Below are positions 16,420 to 26,088 of a DNA stretch of 64,000 nucleotides, in pieces; position 1 is the stretch's first letter; every line of letters begins with the position of its first letter. Under the pieces are notes generated by a model. It was not told where the DNA came from. It saw only the letters and a program-made list of their open reading frames with translations, and searched no databases. The stretch lies in NCBI GenBank assembly GCA_016191525.1, contig JACPOK010000016.1:356804-420803 (forward strand), in the 5' to 3' direction. A program made the position numbers and the translations under genes. This DNA comes from Burkholderiales bacterium (GTDB lineage Bacteria > Pseudomonadota > Gammaproteobacteria > Burkholderiales > Burkholderiaceae_C).

Positions 16420-17523
16420 CTATTTGAAGTCGTGCGCCATCTGCTCGGTCATGGGCACGTGTTCGCTGGTGCGCACGCATTCGCCGATGTAGCCGGTCAG
16501 CGCGGGCGCGGGCGGGATGCCTTCCGCGAGCAGGCGCTGGTTGGCAAAGACATAGTTGAGTTCGGCGAATGCCCCGTAGAGCATCAGCGCGCGCAGGATC
16601 AGCAGGCGGTTGACACGGCCCAGCCGCTGCTGGAACAGCGGGACCAGCTCGCGCAGCTGGTCCACCGGGACCTGCTGGTAGCGCGAGGCCACCGGCGCCG
16701 TGCCGGCGGCGGCGGCGTAGGCGGTGTCGATCTCGCTGAAGCGGTTGGCGCCCATGCCGGCGGAGACGTGATACAGGTCATGCGCCAGCGCGGGCTTCAG
16801 GCAGAGGGAAACCAGCGCACTGGCGCACCAGTCAGCCGGGATGATGTCGATGCGTTCGTCCGGCGCGCAGGTGAAGCGCTCCAGCGCGAACGCCATGCGG
16901 AACACCCAGAAGATGCTGGGCGAGGGATCGCAGCCCAGCACGCTGTGCCCGACCACGATGGAAGGACGCGCCACGACCAGCGGCAGGCCGGGAAGCTCGC
17001 GCAACGCCAGCTCCACCGCCACCTTGGAGCGTGTGTAGGGCACGAGGTGCGCCTCGGCGGCCGCACCCGCCTCCCACGATTCATTCACCGGCGAGGCCAT
17101 GCCCGGGCCACAGCACATCGCGGTGCCCACCTGCAGCCATCGCTGCAGCTTCGAGCGCGCCAGCACTGCCCGCGCCAGCGCCAGCGTGCCGTCGACATTG
17201 CTGGCCCAGATGCGCGGGTTGCTGGAAAACGTGGCCAGCGCCGCGCAGTGCAGCACATGGGTGAGCCCCTCCAGCAGGGGTGAGCTTGCGAACTCGCCAA
17301 CGCCCGTGAGATCGCCGCAGACCACCTGCGCGGCCGTCACGGATTGCGCGAGCGCGGCCGGCGTGCCGAACCGCTCCAGCGTGGCACGCACCCGGGCGGC
17401 GCCCTGCTCCGCGTCGGCCGCGCGCACCAGGAAAACGGTCTGCCCCAGCAGGCCGCGCGCGGCCAGGTCCGCGGCTGCCGCGCCGCCCACGAATCCGGTC
17501 GCGCCGGTCAGCAGGATGCGCAT
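16420..17523 (-). CDS. Thioester-reductase-like NAD(P)-dependent SDR (extended)
   Basis: 367 residues. Rossmann motif GATGFVG at residues 7-13; catalytic set T134, Y163 and K167 in PYTRSK. It belongs to the male-sterility/thioester-reductase group (NAD_binding_4), which reduces acyl thioesters to aldehydes or alcohols. It sits 3 bp after the ketosynthase gene, itself overlapping an ACP gene, so ACP-bound acyl thioester is the likely substrate. The outer-membrane channel gene of the RND pump follows after about 120 bp with no terminator visible. Confidence 0.82.
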   Translation of the reverse strand: MRILLTGATGFVGGAAAADLAARGLLGQTVFLVRAADAEQGAARVRATLERFGTPAALAQSVTAAQVVCGDLTGVGEFASSPLLEGLTHVLHCAALATFSSNPRIWASNVDGTLALARAVLARSKLQRWLQVGTAMCCGPGMASPVNESWEAGAAAEAHLVPYTRSKVAVELALRELPGLPLVVARPSIVVGHSVLGCDPSPSIFWVFRMAFALERFTCAPDERIDIIPADWCASALVSLCLKPALAHDLYHVSAGMGANRFSEIDTAYAAAAGTAPVASRYQQVPVDQLRELVPLFQQRLGRVNRLLILRALMLYGAFAELNYVFANQRLLAEGIPPAPALTGYIGECVRTSEHVPMTEQMAHDFK

Positions 17524-17526
17524 CGG

Positions 17527-18756
17527 CTAGGCGTGCACTTGTTCGAATACCAGCGACACATTGGCCCCGCCGAACGCGAACGAGTTGGAAAGGATGCGGC
17601 GGATCCGCGCGGGCCGGGGCACGGCCGACAGGCTGAGCCCGGCGCAGCGCGGATCGACCGGTTCTGCGCCCAGCGTGGCGGGTACGACCTGCCCTGCAAG
17701 GCTGGCCAGGCAGACCGCCGCTTCCATGGCGCCGGCCGCACCGAGCAGGTGGCCGTGCATGGACTTGGTGGCGCTGACCGGCGGCGGCCGGCCCGAGAAA
17801 ACCTCGAGCAGCGCCGTGGCTTCGGCTACGTCGCCGGCGTCGGTGGCCGTGGCGTGCGCATTCACCGCGTCGATCTCGCCCGGTGCCAGCCCGGCGTCGC
17901 GCAGCGCGTCCTGCATGGCATGCACCTGGCCTGCCGCCTGGGGATGGACCAGCGACGCGGCGTCACAGGTCGAGCCGCAGCCGGTCAGCGCCGCCAGCGG
18001 CCGTGCGCCGCGCGCGCGCGCATGGCGCGGGCTTTCCAGAACAAACGCGGCCGCGCCCTCGCCGATCACCAGGCCGCTGCGTTCGGACGAAAACGGGCGG
18101 CAGGGCAGGGTCGGCAGCTTCGCCGTCTTGCGCGTGCTCAGCACGCGCAGGGCATTCCACGCGGCCATCACGCCGGGCACCAGCAACGCCTCGCTCCCGC
18201 CGACCAGGGCCAGGTCGATGCGGCCCGAGCGCAATGCGAACAGGGCTTCCCCCAGCGCCGTGGCCGAGGATGCGCAGGCCACGCTGTAAGTGTTGTTCGG
18301 CCCCTGCAGGCCGTACTTGATGGCCAGCTGCGCGGCGGCCGAATTGGCCATGATGCGAACCACGGTGGTCGGCCGAAGCGGCGCCTGGGCCACCAGCAGG
18401 CGGTTGTAGCTGGTCTCGGTGGTGTGCAGGCCGCCCATGCCGGTACCCCAGTACACCCCGGCGCGGCGCGGCTCGAAGGAGGGCGCCGCCTGTTGCCAGG
18501 CCTCCTGCGCCGTGTACATCGCCAGGGCGCAGGAGCGGTCGGTGCTCGCAGTGTCAAACGGGGCCAGTCCCGCTTCGGCGGCTGGATGCAGGCGCGCGAT
18601 AAAACCGGCGGCGGCGCCCGGCAGGCCTGCCCAGTCCTCGGGCATGGGGGAGAAGTGGGGCTGCGGATCGGCCATGGCGGCCATGAGCGCCGGCCAGTTC
18701 GCGCCATGGGGCCCCGCGACGCCGACGCCTGTGATCCAGGCCGTGGCTTCGGTCAC
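17527..18756 (-). CDS. Beta-ketoacyl-ACP synthase (KAS II-like)
   Basis: 409-residue decarboxylating condensing enzyme. Active-site C161 in SVACASSAT, H301 in NAHATAT, K331 and H336 in KSMHGHLLGAAG, and the C-terminal NSFAFGGANVSLVF are all intact. More diverged than housekeeping FabF. GTG start overlaps the ACP stop (GTGA). With the dedicated ACP and reductase it suggests a small pathway making a specialised acyl product. No acyltransferase, dehydratase or ketoreductase is nearby, so those must come from elsewhere. Confidence 0.9.
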   Translation of the reverse strand: MTEATAWITGVGVAGPHGANWPALMAAMADPQPHFSPMPEDWAGLPGAAAGFIARLHPAAEAGLAPFDTASTDRSCALAMYTAQEAWQQAAPSFEPRRAGVYWGTGMGGLHTTETSYNRLLVAQAPLRPTTVVRIMANSAAAQLAIKYGLQGPNNTYSVACASSATALGEALFALRSGRIDLALVGGSEALLVPGVMAAWNALRVLSTRKTAKLPTLPCRPFSSERSGLVIGEGAAAFVLESPRHARARGARPLAALTGCGSTCDAASLVHPQAAGQVHAMQDALRDAGLAPGEIDAVNAHATATDAGDVAEATALLEVFSGRPPPVSATKSMHGHLLGAAGAMEAAVCLASLAGQVVPATLGAEPVDPRCAGLSLSAVPRPARIRRILSNSFAFGGANVSLVFEQVHA

Positions 18757-18998
18757 GCGGCGGGCGCAGCGAGCTTGCCGCTGATCAGCGCCACGACTTC
18801 ACCCACGGTGGCCGGCACCTTGTCGGCGGGCACATCGCCCAGATCGACGCCAAAAACGTCCTCAATCGAAAACAGCAATTCCGCGACGGCCAGCGAATCC
18901 AGCCCCGCGTCCGCCAGTCCGGTGTCCAGCGTGATGGCCGAGGTGTCGAGCTGCTGCTGGCTCGTGATGAGCTTCATCAGCTCCTGAAAGATATCCAC
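18753..18998 (-). CDS. Acyl carrier protein
   Basis: 81 residues, acidic, four-helix ACP. The phosphopantetheine attachment serine is S35 in AGLDSLAVAELL, preceded by a helix of the DTGLADAG type. It is distinct from housekeeping AcpP, which has the DSLD form and lies with fabD/fabG/fabF. First gene of the trio; its stop overlaps the ketosynthase GTG. Confidence 0.9.
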   Translation of the reverse strand: MDIFQELMKLITSQQQLDTSAITLDTGLADAGLDSLAVAELLFSIEDVFGVDLGDVPADKVPATVGEVVALISGKLAAPAA

Positions 18999-19110
18999 GC
19001 GTCCTCAATAAATAGTGTGCCCAGCAACGAAGCATGGCGGACGGTCAATGACTGCGGCCTGACCACCTACAACCCATGCGGGCATTGCGGCCGCAGCGTA
19101 CCCTTTTGCA

Positions 19111-21912
19111 TTATCGGCCGAATACTTCGCGCCACAAGGCCAGCACCGCATCGCGTTCGGCCTGCAGCTGCGGCAGCGCTACCTGGGTGGGCTCTTCGTT
19201 CAGGCGGGCCTTGTGCTGCACGCGGCGCAGTTCGCGGTAGGCGTCGGCGGCCGCCTGGCCCACGCCCGCAGGCAGCAGGCCGGCGGCCTCGGCGCGCTGC
19301 AGCAACGCGATGTTGCCCACGTTGGGAACCAGCTGCGGGTGCGCGGTGGCATGCGACAGCACCAGGAACTGCACCGCGAATTCCGCATCGACCATGCCGC
19401 CGGCGCTGTGCTTGACGTCGAAGCGCTCGCCCTTCACCGGCCGGGCGAGCCGCACCTTGTCGCGCATGCCGGTGATTTCCTGGCGCAGCGCGGCCGCGTC
19501 GCGCTGCGCGGTGATGACGGCCTCGCGCACGGCGTCGAAGCGCGCGCGCAGCGACTCCTCGCCCAGCACGAAGCGGGCGCGCGTCATGGCCTGGTGTTCC
19601 CAGGTCCAGGCGGTGTTGCTGCCGCGGCGCTGCTGGTAATTGGCGTAGGCCTCGAAGGTGGTGATCAGCAGGCCCGAGTTGCCGTTGGGCCGCAGCGCCG
19701 TGTCGATCTCGAACAGGTCGCCCTCGGCGGTCTTGGTGGTCAGCCAGTTGATCAGCTTGCGCACGAACGCGGCGTAGGCCTCGGGCGCCCGCTCGTCTTC
19801 GTCCTCGTAGACGAACACGATGTCCAGGTCGCTGCCGTAGCCCAGCTCCTTGCCGCCCAGTTTTCCGTAGCCGATGATGGCGAACTGCGGGCTGTCGCGG
19901 TGCCGGCCCTTCAGCCGCTGCCAGCACCAGCGCGCGGTGGTGCGCAGCACGGCGTCGGCCAGCGCGCTCAGGTCGTCGGCGACCTGCTCCACGGTCAGGC
20001 GCCCTTCCACGTCGCGCGCCAGCGTGCGGAACACCTCGGCGTGGTGCGCACGGCGCAGCAGGTTCAGCAATGCCTCGTCATCGTCCTCGCCGGTGATCTG
20101 CAGCGACTTGCGGCGCCGCTCCATCTCGCCCTCGAATTCCGCGGCCACGAAGCGCCCGGACAGCAGCTCGTCGCTGGCCAGCTCGTCGATCACACCGGGA
20201 TGCAGCAGCAGGTAGCGGGCCGGCCAGCGGGCCGCGCCCAGCAGGCGCAGCAGGCGCTCGTGCACGCTGGGGCGCTCCAGCAGCAGGGCGATGTAGCTCT
20301 CGCGGCGCAGCAGCGGCTCGACCCAGTCGGCCATCCGCAGCGCGGCTTCCTCGCTGACGCGGTCCTGTTCCAGCCATTGCGCGGTGCGCTGCACCAGGCG
20401 GGAGAGCCGGTTGCGCGCATCTTCGCGCAGCGCCAGCACGCGCGGGTCGCGCGCCCAGCGCGCCACCTTTTCGCGCAGCAGAGCGGGCAGCTGCTCCAGC
20501 AGCGTGTCCAGGTCGGGCGGCGGGGCCTTGCTGCCCTTGGGGCCGGCGCAGCCCTTGCATTCGGAGCCCGCGCCGCCCAGCAGCTTGTCGAACTCCTGTG
20601 CCACCAGCTCGCGGTGGGTGTCCAGCTCGTGAAGGAAGGGGCAGCAGTCGTTGAAGCCCATGGTGTGGGCAATCCAGGCCAGGTCGCCGTCGTCACCGTC
20701 GCAGCCCATGGGCAGCACGTGGGTCTGCTGGTCGTCCAGATACTGGATGCGGTGCTCCACCCGGCGCAGGAATTCGTAGGCCCGGGCCAGCGCGTCGGCC
20801 GTGGCCTGCGGCATCAGGCCGGCGGTGGCCACGCGCTGCAGCGCGGCCAGCGTGGGCCGCGTGCGCAGCTCGGGAAACTGGCCGCCGCGCACCACCTGCA
20901 GCAGCTGAACCACGAACTCTATTTCGCGGATGCCGCCACGGGACAGCTTGACGTCGTTGGCGCGCTCGGGCCGCCCGGCGCTGCGCCGGGCCGCGTGCTC
21001 GCGAATCTGCTTGTGCAGCACGCGCAGCGAATCGAACACGCTGTAGTCGAGGTAGCGGCGAAACACAAAAGGCAGCACCGCGCCGCGAAGCCCCTGGGCG
21101 GAGCCGCTTTCCACGCAGGCGGCGGGCGCCACCACGCGGCTCTTGAGCCAGGCGAAGCGCTCCCACTCGCGGCCCTGGGCCTGGAAGTATTCCTCCAGAG
21201 CGCCCAGCGAGCAGGCCGGCGGGCCCGAGTTGCCGTTGGGCCGCAGGGCCAGGTCGATGCGGAACACGAAGCCGTGCTCGGTGGTCTCGCCCACCAGCGC
21301 ATGGATGATCTTGACGGTCTTGTCGAAATATTCGTGGTTGGAGATGCGCCCGCGCCCGTCCTCGCGGCCCGCGGTCTCGCCGTCCTGGTCATACACATAC
21401 ACCAGGTCGATGTCGCTGGAGACGTTGAGTTCACGCGCGCCGAGCTTGCCCATGCCCACCACCCACAGCTGCGCGCAGCCGTCCGCCGTGCCCGCCGGCG
21501 CACCATGCTGCGCATCCAGGTCGCTGCGGGCCTGGGCGCAGGCCACGTCGAGCGCGAATTCAGCCAGCTCGGTCACGGCGCGCGTGGCCACCGCCAGCGG
21601 CGCCTGCTGGTCGCAATCCATGGTGATCAGCCGTTCCATCACCACCTGGCGCAGGATGCGCAGCGCAATGCCCGTGTCGTCTCCGCGCGCGCGCAGCGCC
21701 GCATAGGCGGCCTGCATGGTGGCGAGGACGGGAGCGCCCGGCGGCAGGAGGGAAAGCTCGGCGGCGTAGCGGCGGCGCAGGCGCTGCGCCAGGCGGGAAT
21801 GGGCGGAGAGGGCCCCGGCCGCGCGGGCTGCGTCCCCTGGCGCGCTGAACGCGCCGTTGTCCGACACAACGGCCTGCGCCAGTGCTGAACCCAAACGACC
21901 GCCGGGGGTCAT
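19111..21912 (-). CDS. glnE: Bifunctional glutamine synthetase adenylyltransferase/adenylyl-removing enzyme
   Basis: About 930 residues controlling glutamine synthetase by reversible adenylylation. Two nucleotidyltransferase halves are seen: WVVGMGKLGARELNVSSDIDLVYVYD in the first half and IGYGKLGGKELGYGSDLDIVFVYED in the second, each with the GS..D.D metal-binding pattern. The start at 21912 (ATG ACC CCC) is preferred because CAGGA precedes it; an ATG 18 nt upstream is possible. It is divergent from yhdP with at most 24 bp between start codons. Confidence 0.94.
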   Translation of the reverse strand: MTPGGRLGSALAQAVVSDNGAFSAPGDAARAAGALSAHSRLAQRLRRRYAAELSLLPPGAPVLATMQAAYAALRARGDDTGIALRILRQVVMERLITMDCDQQAPLAVATRAVTELAEFALDVACAQARSDLDAQHGAPAGTADGCAQLWVVGMGKLGARELNVSSDIDLVYVYDQDGETAGREDGRGRISNHEYFDKTVKIIHALVGETTEHGFVFRIDLALRPNGNSGPPACSLGALEEYFQAQGREWERFAWLKSRVVAPAACVESGSAQGLRGAVLPFVFRRYLDYSVFDSLRVLHKQIREHAARRSAGRPERANDVKLSRGGIREIEFVVQLLQVVRGGQFPELRTRPTLAALQRVATAGLMPQATADALARAYEFLRRVEHRIQYLDDQQTHVLPMGCDGDDGDLAWIAHTMGFNDCCPFLHELDTHRELVAQEFDKLLGGAGSECKGCAGPKGSKAPPPDLDTLLEQLPALLREKVARWARDPRVLALREDARNRLSRLVQRTAQWLEQDRVSEEAALRMADWVEPLLRRESYIALLLERPSVHERLLRLLGAARWPARYLLLHPGVIDELASDELLSGRFVAAEFEGEMERRRKSLQITGEDDDEALLNLLRRAHHAEVFRTLARDVEGRLTVEQVADDLSALADAVLRTTARWCWQRLKGRHRDSPQFAIIGYGKLGGKELGYGSDLDIVFVYEDEDERAPEAYAAFVRKLINWLTTKTAEGDLFEIDTALRPNGNSGLLITTFEAYANYQQRRGSNTAWTWEHQAMTRARFVLGEESLRARFDAVREAVITAQRDAAALRQEITGMRDKVRLARPVKGERFDVKHSAGGMVDAEFAVQFLVLSHATAHPQLVPNVGNIALLQRAEAAGLLPAGVGQAAADAYRELRRVQHKARLNEEPTQVALPQLQAERDAVLALWREVFGR

Positions 21913-21936
21913 AATTCCTGCCACATCCAAGTTTTC

Positions 21937-24900
21937 ATGAACGAGTCGCCGCCGTCTCCCACACGCCTTTTCAGGGCGTACACCACCGTCGCGAAGTGGT
22001 CTTTATGGCTTCTTTTGACCGCGTGGCTGGTGCTGGCGCTGGCGTGGGGAGTGCTCCATGGCTGGATTGTGCCCCGAATCGGCGAGCTTCGCCCCGACCT
22101 GGAAATAGAGGCCTCGCGCGTGCTGGGTGTGCCGGTGCGCATCGGCGCCATCGAGGCGCGCAGCGAGGGATTGATCCCTTCCTTCGAGTTGAGCGACGTG
22201 GTGCTGCTGGACCCGCAGGGCCGCGAGGCGCTGCGGCTGCCGCGCATCCTGGCGGCGCTGTCGCCGCGCTCCCTCTGGAACCTGGGCTTCGAGCAGCTCT
22301 ATATCGACAAGCCCGAGCTGGACATCCGCCGCTCCGCCGACGGCCATATCCACGTGGCGGGACTGGACTTCGACAAAAACAGCGCTGACGACGGCCGCGC
22401 CGCCGACTGGTTCTTCGGCCAGACCGAATTCGTGATCCGCAACGGCATGGTGCGCTGGACCGACGAGGTGCGCGGCGCGCCGCCGCTGCTGCTGCAGCAG
22501 GTCGACTTCGTGATGCGCAACTCCGCGCGGCGCCATGGGCTGCGGCTGCAGGCCACGCCGCCGCCCGAGTGGGGCGACCGCTTCTCGCTCACCGGCCAGT
22601 TCCGCCAGCCGCTGCTGTCGGTGCGCCACGGCCAGTGGCAGCAGTGGGACGGCCAGCTGCATGCCGATTTCTCGCGCGTGGATGTGTCGCAGCTGCGCCG
22701 CCACGCCAGCCTGGGCGTGGACATCGCCCAGGGCCGCGGCGCAGTGCGTGCCTGGGTGGACGTGGTGCACGGCCAGCTGGTGGGCGGGGCGGCCGACCTG
22801 GTGCTGGCCGATGTCAGCACCACGCTGGGCGCGCAGTTGCCGCCGCTGGAGCTCAGGTCGGCTTCGGGCCGGCTGGGCGGCAAGCGGCTGGCCAATGGCT
22901 TTGAATTCCAGACCCAGAACCTGCAGTTCGAAACCCGTGAAGGCCAGCGCTGGCCCGGCGGCAATGTGTTCGTCGCCTGGTCACAGGGCGAGGGCAAGAC
23001 CCTGCCGCAAGGCGAGGTGCGGGCCGACAGGCTGGACCTGGCCGCGGTGAGCCAGATCGCCACGCGGCTGCCCCTGGGCAGCGTGACGCACGGCGCGCTG
23101 GCTGCCTACGCTCCCAAAGGCCTGGTCGAAACCCTGAATGTGAAATGGCAGGGCCCACCCGACGCGCTGCAGAAATACGAGGCCCGCGGGCGGGTGTCGC
23201 AGCTGGAGATCGCGTCGCGGCCCGGCGTGGCGCCGCGCGACGCGCCCGCGCGCCCGAACCGCCCTCCTGTGGGCTCGCCTGGCTTGCGCGGGGCAGCGCT
23301 GGAATTCGAGCTGACGCAGGCCGGCGGCAAGGGCAAGCTGAAGCTGCACAACGGCGCGCTGGACCTGCCCGGTGTGTTCGAGGACCCCCTGGTCACCTTC
23401 GACGACCTGTCGGCCGACCTGCAGTGGCAGCTGAAAGACGAGCAGATCTCCGTTTCGGTCTCCGGCCTGAAATTCGCCAGCCCCGACGCGCAGGGCGAGG
23501 GCCAGGTGAGCTGGCGCACCAGCGACCCGGCGAAGTCGCCCTCGCGGTTTCCGGGGGAGCTGGACCTGCAGGCCACGATCAGCCGCGCCGACGGAACGCG
23601 GGTACACCGGTACCTGCCGCTCACAATCCCGAAGAACACGCGCGAGTACGTGCACGAGGCGGTGTCCCAGGGCACGGCAGGCAATGCGAAGTTCCGCGTC
23701 AAGGGCAACCTGCGCGATTTTCCTTTTGGCGAGGGGCGTGCCGGCGAGTTCCGCATCTCGGCCGACGTGCGCAATGCCACCTATGCCTTCGTGCCGCGCA
23801 GCCTGACGCGCGGCACCGCCACCTGGCCCGCGCTGACCCAGCTTTCCGGCGAGCTCATCTTCGACCGCAACAGCATGCAGGTCAAAGGCGCCAGCGGCCG
23901 CTTCAGCGGCGCCGCCGGCCTGCAGTTCAAGGCCGATGCGCAGATCCCCGACCTGCGCACCAGCACCGTGATCGTCAACGGCGATGTCCGCGGGCCGCTC
24001 GCGGATTCGCTGGTCATCGTCAACACATCGCCGCTGGCGGCCATGATGGGCAATGCCCTGTCCCGGGCCACGGCCACCGGCAATGCCGATGTGCGCCTGC
24101 ACCTGCAACTGCCGCTGGCGCAGATCGACAAGTCGAAGGTGCAGGGCAGCGTCAGCCTGGCGGGCAACGACGTGCAGGTTTCGCCCGACAGCCCGATGCT
24201 TTCCCGCGCGCGCGGCGCGATCGGTTTCAGCGAGCAGGGCTTCACGCTGGTGGGCGCGCAGGCGCGCGCGCTGGGCGGTGACCTGCGGCTGGAAGGCGGC
24301 AGCCGGCCCGAGGCCGGTGTGCTGATCCGCGCGCAGGGCACGGCCACGGCCGAAGGCCTGCGCCAGGCGAAAGAGCTGGGCTTCGTGTCGCGGATCGCAA
24401 GGGACGCCACCGGCGGCGCGGCATACAACGCCACGCTGGGTTTCCGCCGCGGCGTGGCCGAGATCCTGGTGGCCAGCAACCTGCAGGGGCTGGCGCTGGC
24501 GCTGCCGCCGCCCCTGAACAAGGCGGCGGACCAGTCGCTGCCACTGCGCTACGAAAACGCGCTACTGCGCGAATCGGTCGCGCCCGCCGCGGCAGGCGCC
24601 GCCCCGCGGCTGCTGGACCAGCTGACGCTGGAAGTCGGAACCATCGCTTCCATCACCTATGTGCGCGACCTGTCCGGCCCCGAGCCGCGCGTGCTGCGCG
24701 GTGCCATCGGCGTCGGGCTGGGCGCGGGCGAAACCGCGCCGGTGCCGGAGCAGGGCGTGCTGGCCAACATCAACCTGGCAAACCTGAACATCGATGACTG
24801 GGAAGCGGCGCTGAACCACGCTTCGGGCCCCGGCGGTCCCGGCCTGCGCAGCACGGCGGAAGGCCCGGGCGCCAGCCCGGCGCAAAGCTACCTGCCCACC

Positions 24901-26088
24901 GTCATCGCCGTGCGCGCCCGCGAACTCACCGCCGACGGCCGCAAGCTGCACAACATGGTGGTGGGCGGTTCGCGCGAGGGCCTCACCTGGCGCGCCAACG
25001 TGGACGCCGCCGAACTTAATGGGTATGTGGAATACCGCCAGCCTTCGGGCGCCGGCGCGGGGCGCGTGTATGCGCGGCTGGCGCGCCTGGCCATCGGCGC
25101 ATCGGCCGCGAGCGAGGTCGAGTCGCTGCTCGACGAGCAGACCTCCGTCATCCCCGCGCTGGACATCGTGGTCGAGGACTTCGAGCTGCGCTCCAAGAAG
25201 CTGGGGCGGCTGGAGATCGAGGCGGTGAACCGGGGCGCCACCACCGTGGCGCGCGAAGGCGGCGTGCGCGAATGGCGGCTGAACAAGCTCAACCTGAGCA
25301 TGCCGGAGGCCAGCTTCACGGCCAGCGGCAACTGGGCGGCGCTAAATGCACAGGCGGCACCGGCGGGCGCCGCGCGGCCTGGCCCGCGGCCGGCCGCCGA
25401 GCGGCGCCGCACAGTGATGAATTTCAGGCTGGACATCGCCGATTCCGGGCAGCTGCTGAACCGCTTCGGAATGAAAGACGTGGTGCGCCGCGGCAAGGGC
25501 CGGATGGAAGGGCAGGTGGCCTGGCTGGGTTCGCCGCTTTCGCTGGACTACCCCTCGATGAACGGCAACTTCAATGTCAACGTCGAGTCCGGCCAGTTCC
25601 TCAAGGCCGACCCGGGCCTGGCCAAGCTGCTGGGCGTGCTCAGCCTGCAGTCGCTGCCGCGCCGCCTCACGCTGGACTTCCGCGATGTGTTCACGGAGGG
25701 TTTCGCCTTCGACTTCGTGCGCGGCGACGTCACCATCCAGCAGGGCATAGCCGCCACCAACAACCTGCAGATGAAGGGCGTGAACGCCGCCGTGCTGATG
25801 GAGGGCAAGGCCGACATCGCCCGCGAAACGCAGGACCTGAAGGTGGTGGTCATTCCCGAGATCAACGCCGGCACCGCTTCGCTGGTGGCTGGCATCATCA
25901 ATCCGGCGATTGGCCTGGGCACCTTCCTGGCGCAGATGTTCCTGCGCCAGCCGCTGATCAAGGCCGCGACGCAGGAGTTCCACATCGAGGGCACCTGGGC
26001 CGACCCGAAGATTTCCAAGGTGGCCCGCAAACCCGCGGAAACCCGTACCGACGTCCCCGCCGAAAACAAGTCCGGAGCCAGCAACTGA
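21937..26088 (+). CDS. yhdP: YhdP-family AsmA-like envelope protein
   Basis: 1383 residues. N-terminal membrane anchor (WSLWLLLTAWLVLALAWGV) followed by a very long periplasmic beta-rich region with the DUF3971 and AsmA-like C-terminal domains. Typical C-terminal segments are GRMEGQVAWLGSPLSLDY and VVVIPEINAGTASLVAG. YhdP proteins form inter-membrane bridges implicated in phospholipid transport to the outer membrane. First gene of a tightly coupled operon; its TGA overlaps the next ATG. Confidence 0.93.
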   Translation: MNESPPSPTRLFRAYTTVAKWSLWLLLTAWLVLALAWGVLHGWIVPRIGELRPDLEIEASRVLGVPVRIGAIEARSEGLIPSFELSDVVLLDPQGREALRLPRILAALSPRSLWNLGFEQLYIDKPELDIRRSADGHIHVAGLDFDKNSADDGRAADWFFGQTEFVIRNGMVRWTDEVRGAPPLLLQQVDFVMRNSARRHGLRLQATPPPEWGDRFSLTGQFRQPLLSVRHGQWQQWDGQLHADFSRVDVSQLRRHASLGVDIAQGRGAVRAWVDVVHGQLVGGAADLVLADVSTTLGAQLPPLELRSASGRLGGKRLANGFEFQTQNLQFETREGQRWPGGNVFVAWSQGEGKTLPQGEVRADRLDLAAVSQIATRLPLGSVTHGALAAYAPKGLVETLNVKWQGPPDALQKYEARGRVSQLEIASRPGVAPRDAPARPNRPPVGSPGLRGAALEFELTQAGGKGKLKLHNGALDLPGVFEDPLVTFDDLSADLQWQLKDEQISVSVSGLKFASPDAQGEGQVSWRTSDPAKSPSRFPGELDLQATISRADGTRVHRYLPLTIPKNTREYVHEAVSQGTAGNAKFRVKGNLRDFPFGEGRAGEFRISADVRNATYAFVPRSLTRGTATWPALTQLSGELIFDRNSMQVKGASGRFSGAAGLQFKADAQIPDLRTSTVIVNGDVRGPLADSLVIVNTSPLAAMMGNALSRATATGNADVRLHLQLPLAQIDKSKVQGSVSLAGNDVQVSPDSPMLSRARGAIGFSEQGFTLVGAQARALGGDLRLEGGSRPEAGVLIRAQGTATAEGLRQAKELGFVSRIARDATGGAAYNATLGFRRGVAEILVASNLQGLALALPPPLNKAADQSLPLRYENALLRESVAPAAAGAAPRLLDQLTLEVGTIASITYVRDLSGPEPRVLRGAIGVGLGAGETAPVPEQGVLANINLANLNIDDWEAALNHASGPGGPGLRSTAEGPGASPAQSYLPTVIAVRARELTADGRKLHNMVVGGSREGLTWRANVDAAELNGYVEYRQPSGAGAGRVYARLARLAIGASAASEVESLLDEQTSVIPALDIVVEDFELRSKKLGRLEIEAVNRGATTVAREGGVREWRLNKLNLSMPEASFTASGNWAALNAQAAPAGAARPGPRPAAERRRTVMNFRLDIADSGQLLNRFGMKDVVRRGKGRMEGQVAWLGSPLSLDYPSMNGNFNVNVESGQFLKADPGLAKLLGVLSLQSLPRRLTLDFRDVFTEGFAFDFVRGDVTIQQGIAATNNLQMKGVNAAVLMEGKADIARETQDLKVVVIPEINAGTASLVAGIINPAIGLGTFLAQMFLRQPLIKAATQEFHIEGTWADPKISKVARKPAETRTDVPAENKSGASN

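Noticed and set aside
19213..21888. 891-codon plus-strand open frame opposite glnE
   Set aside because: Same shadow effect; glnE carries all expected motifs on the minus strand.
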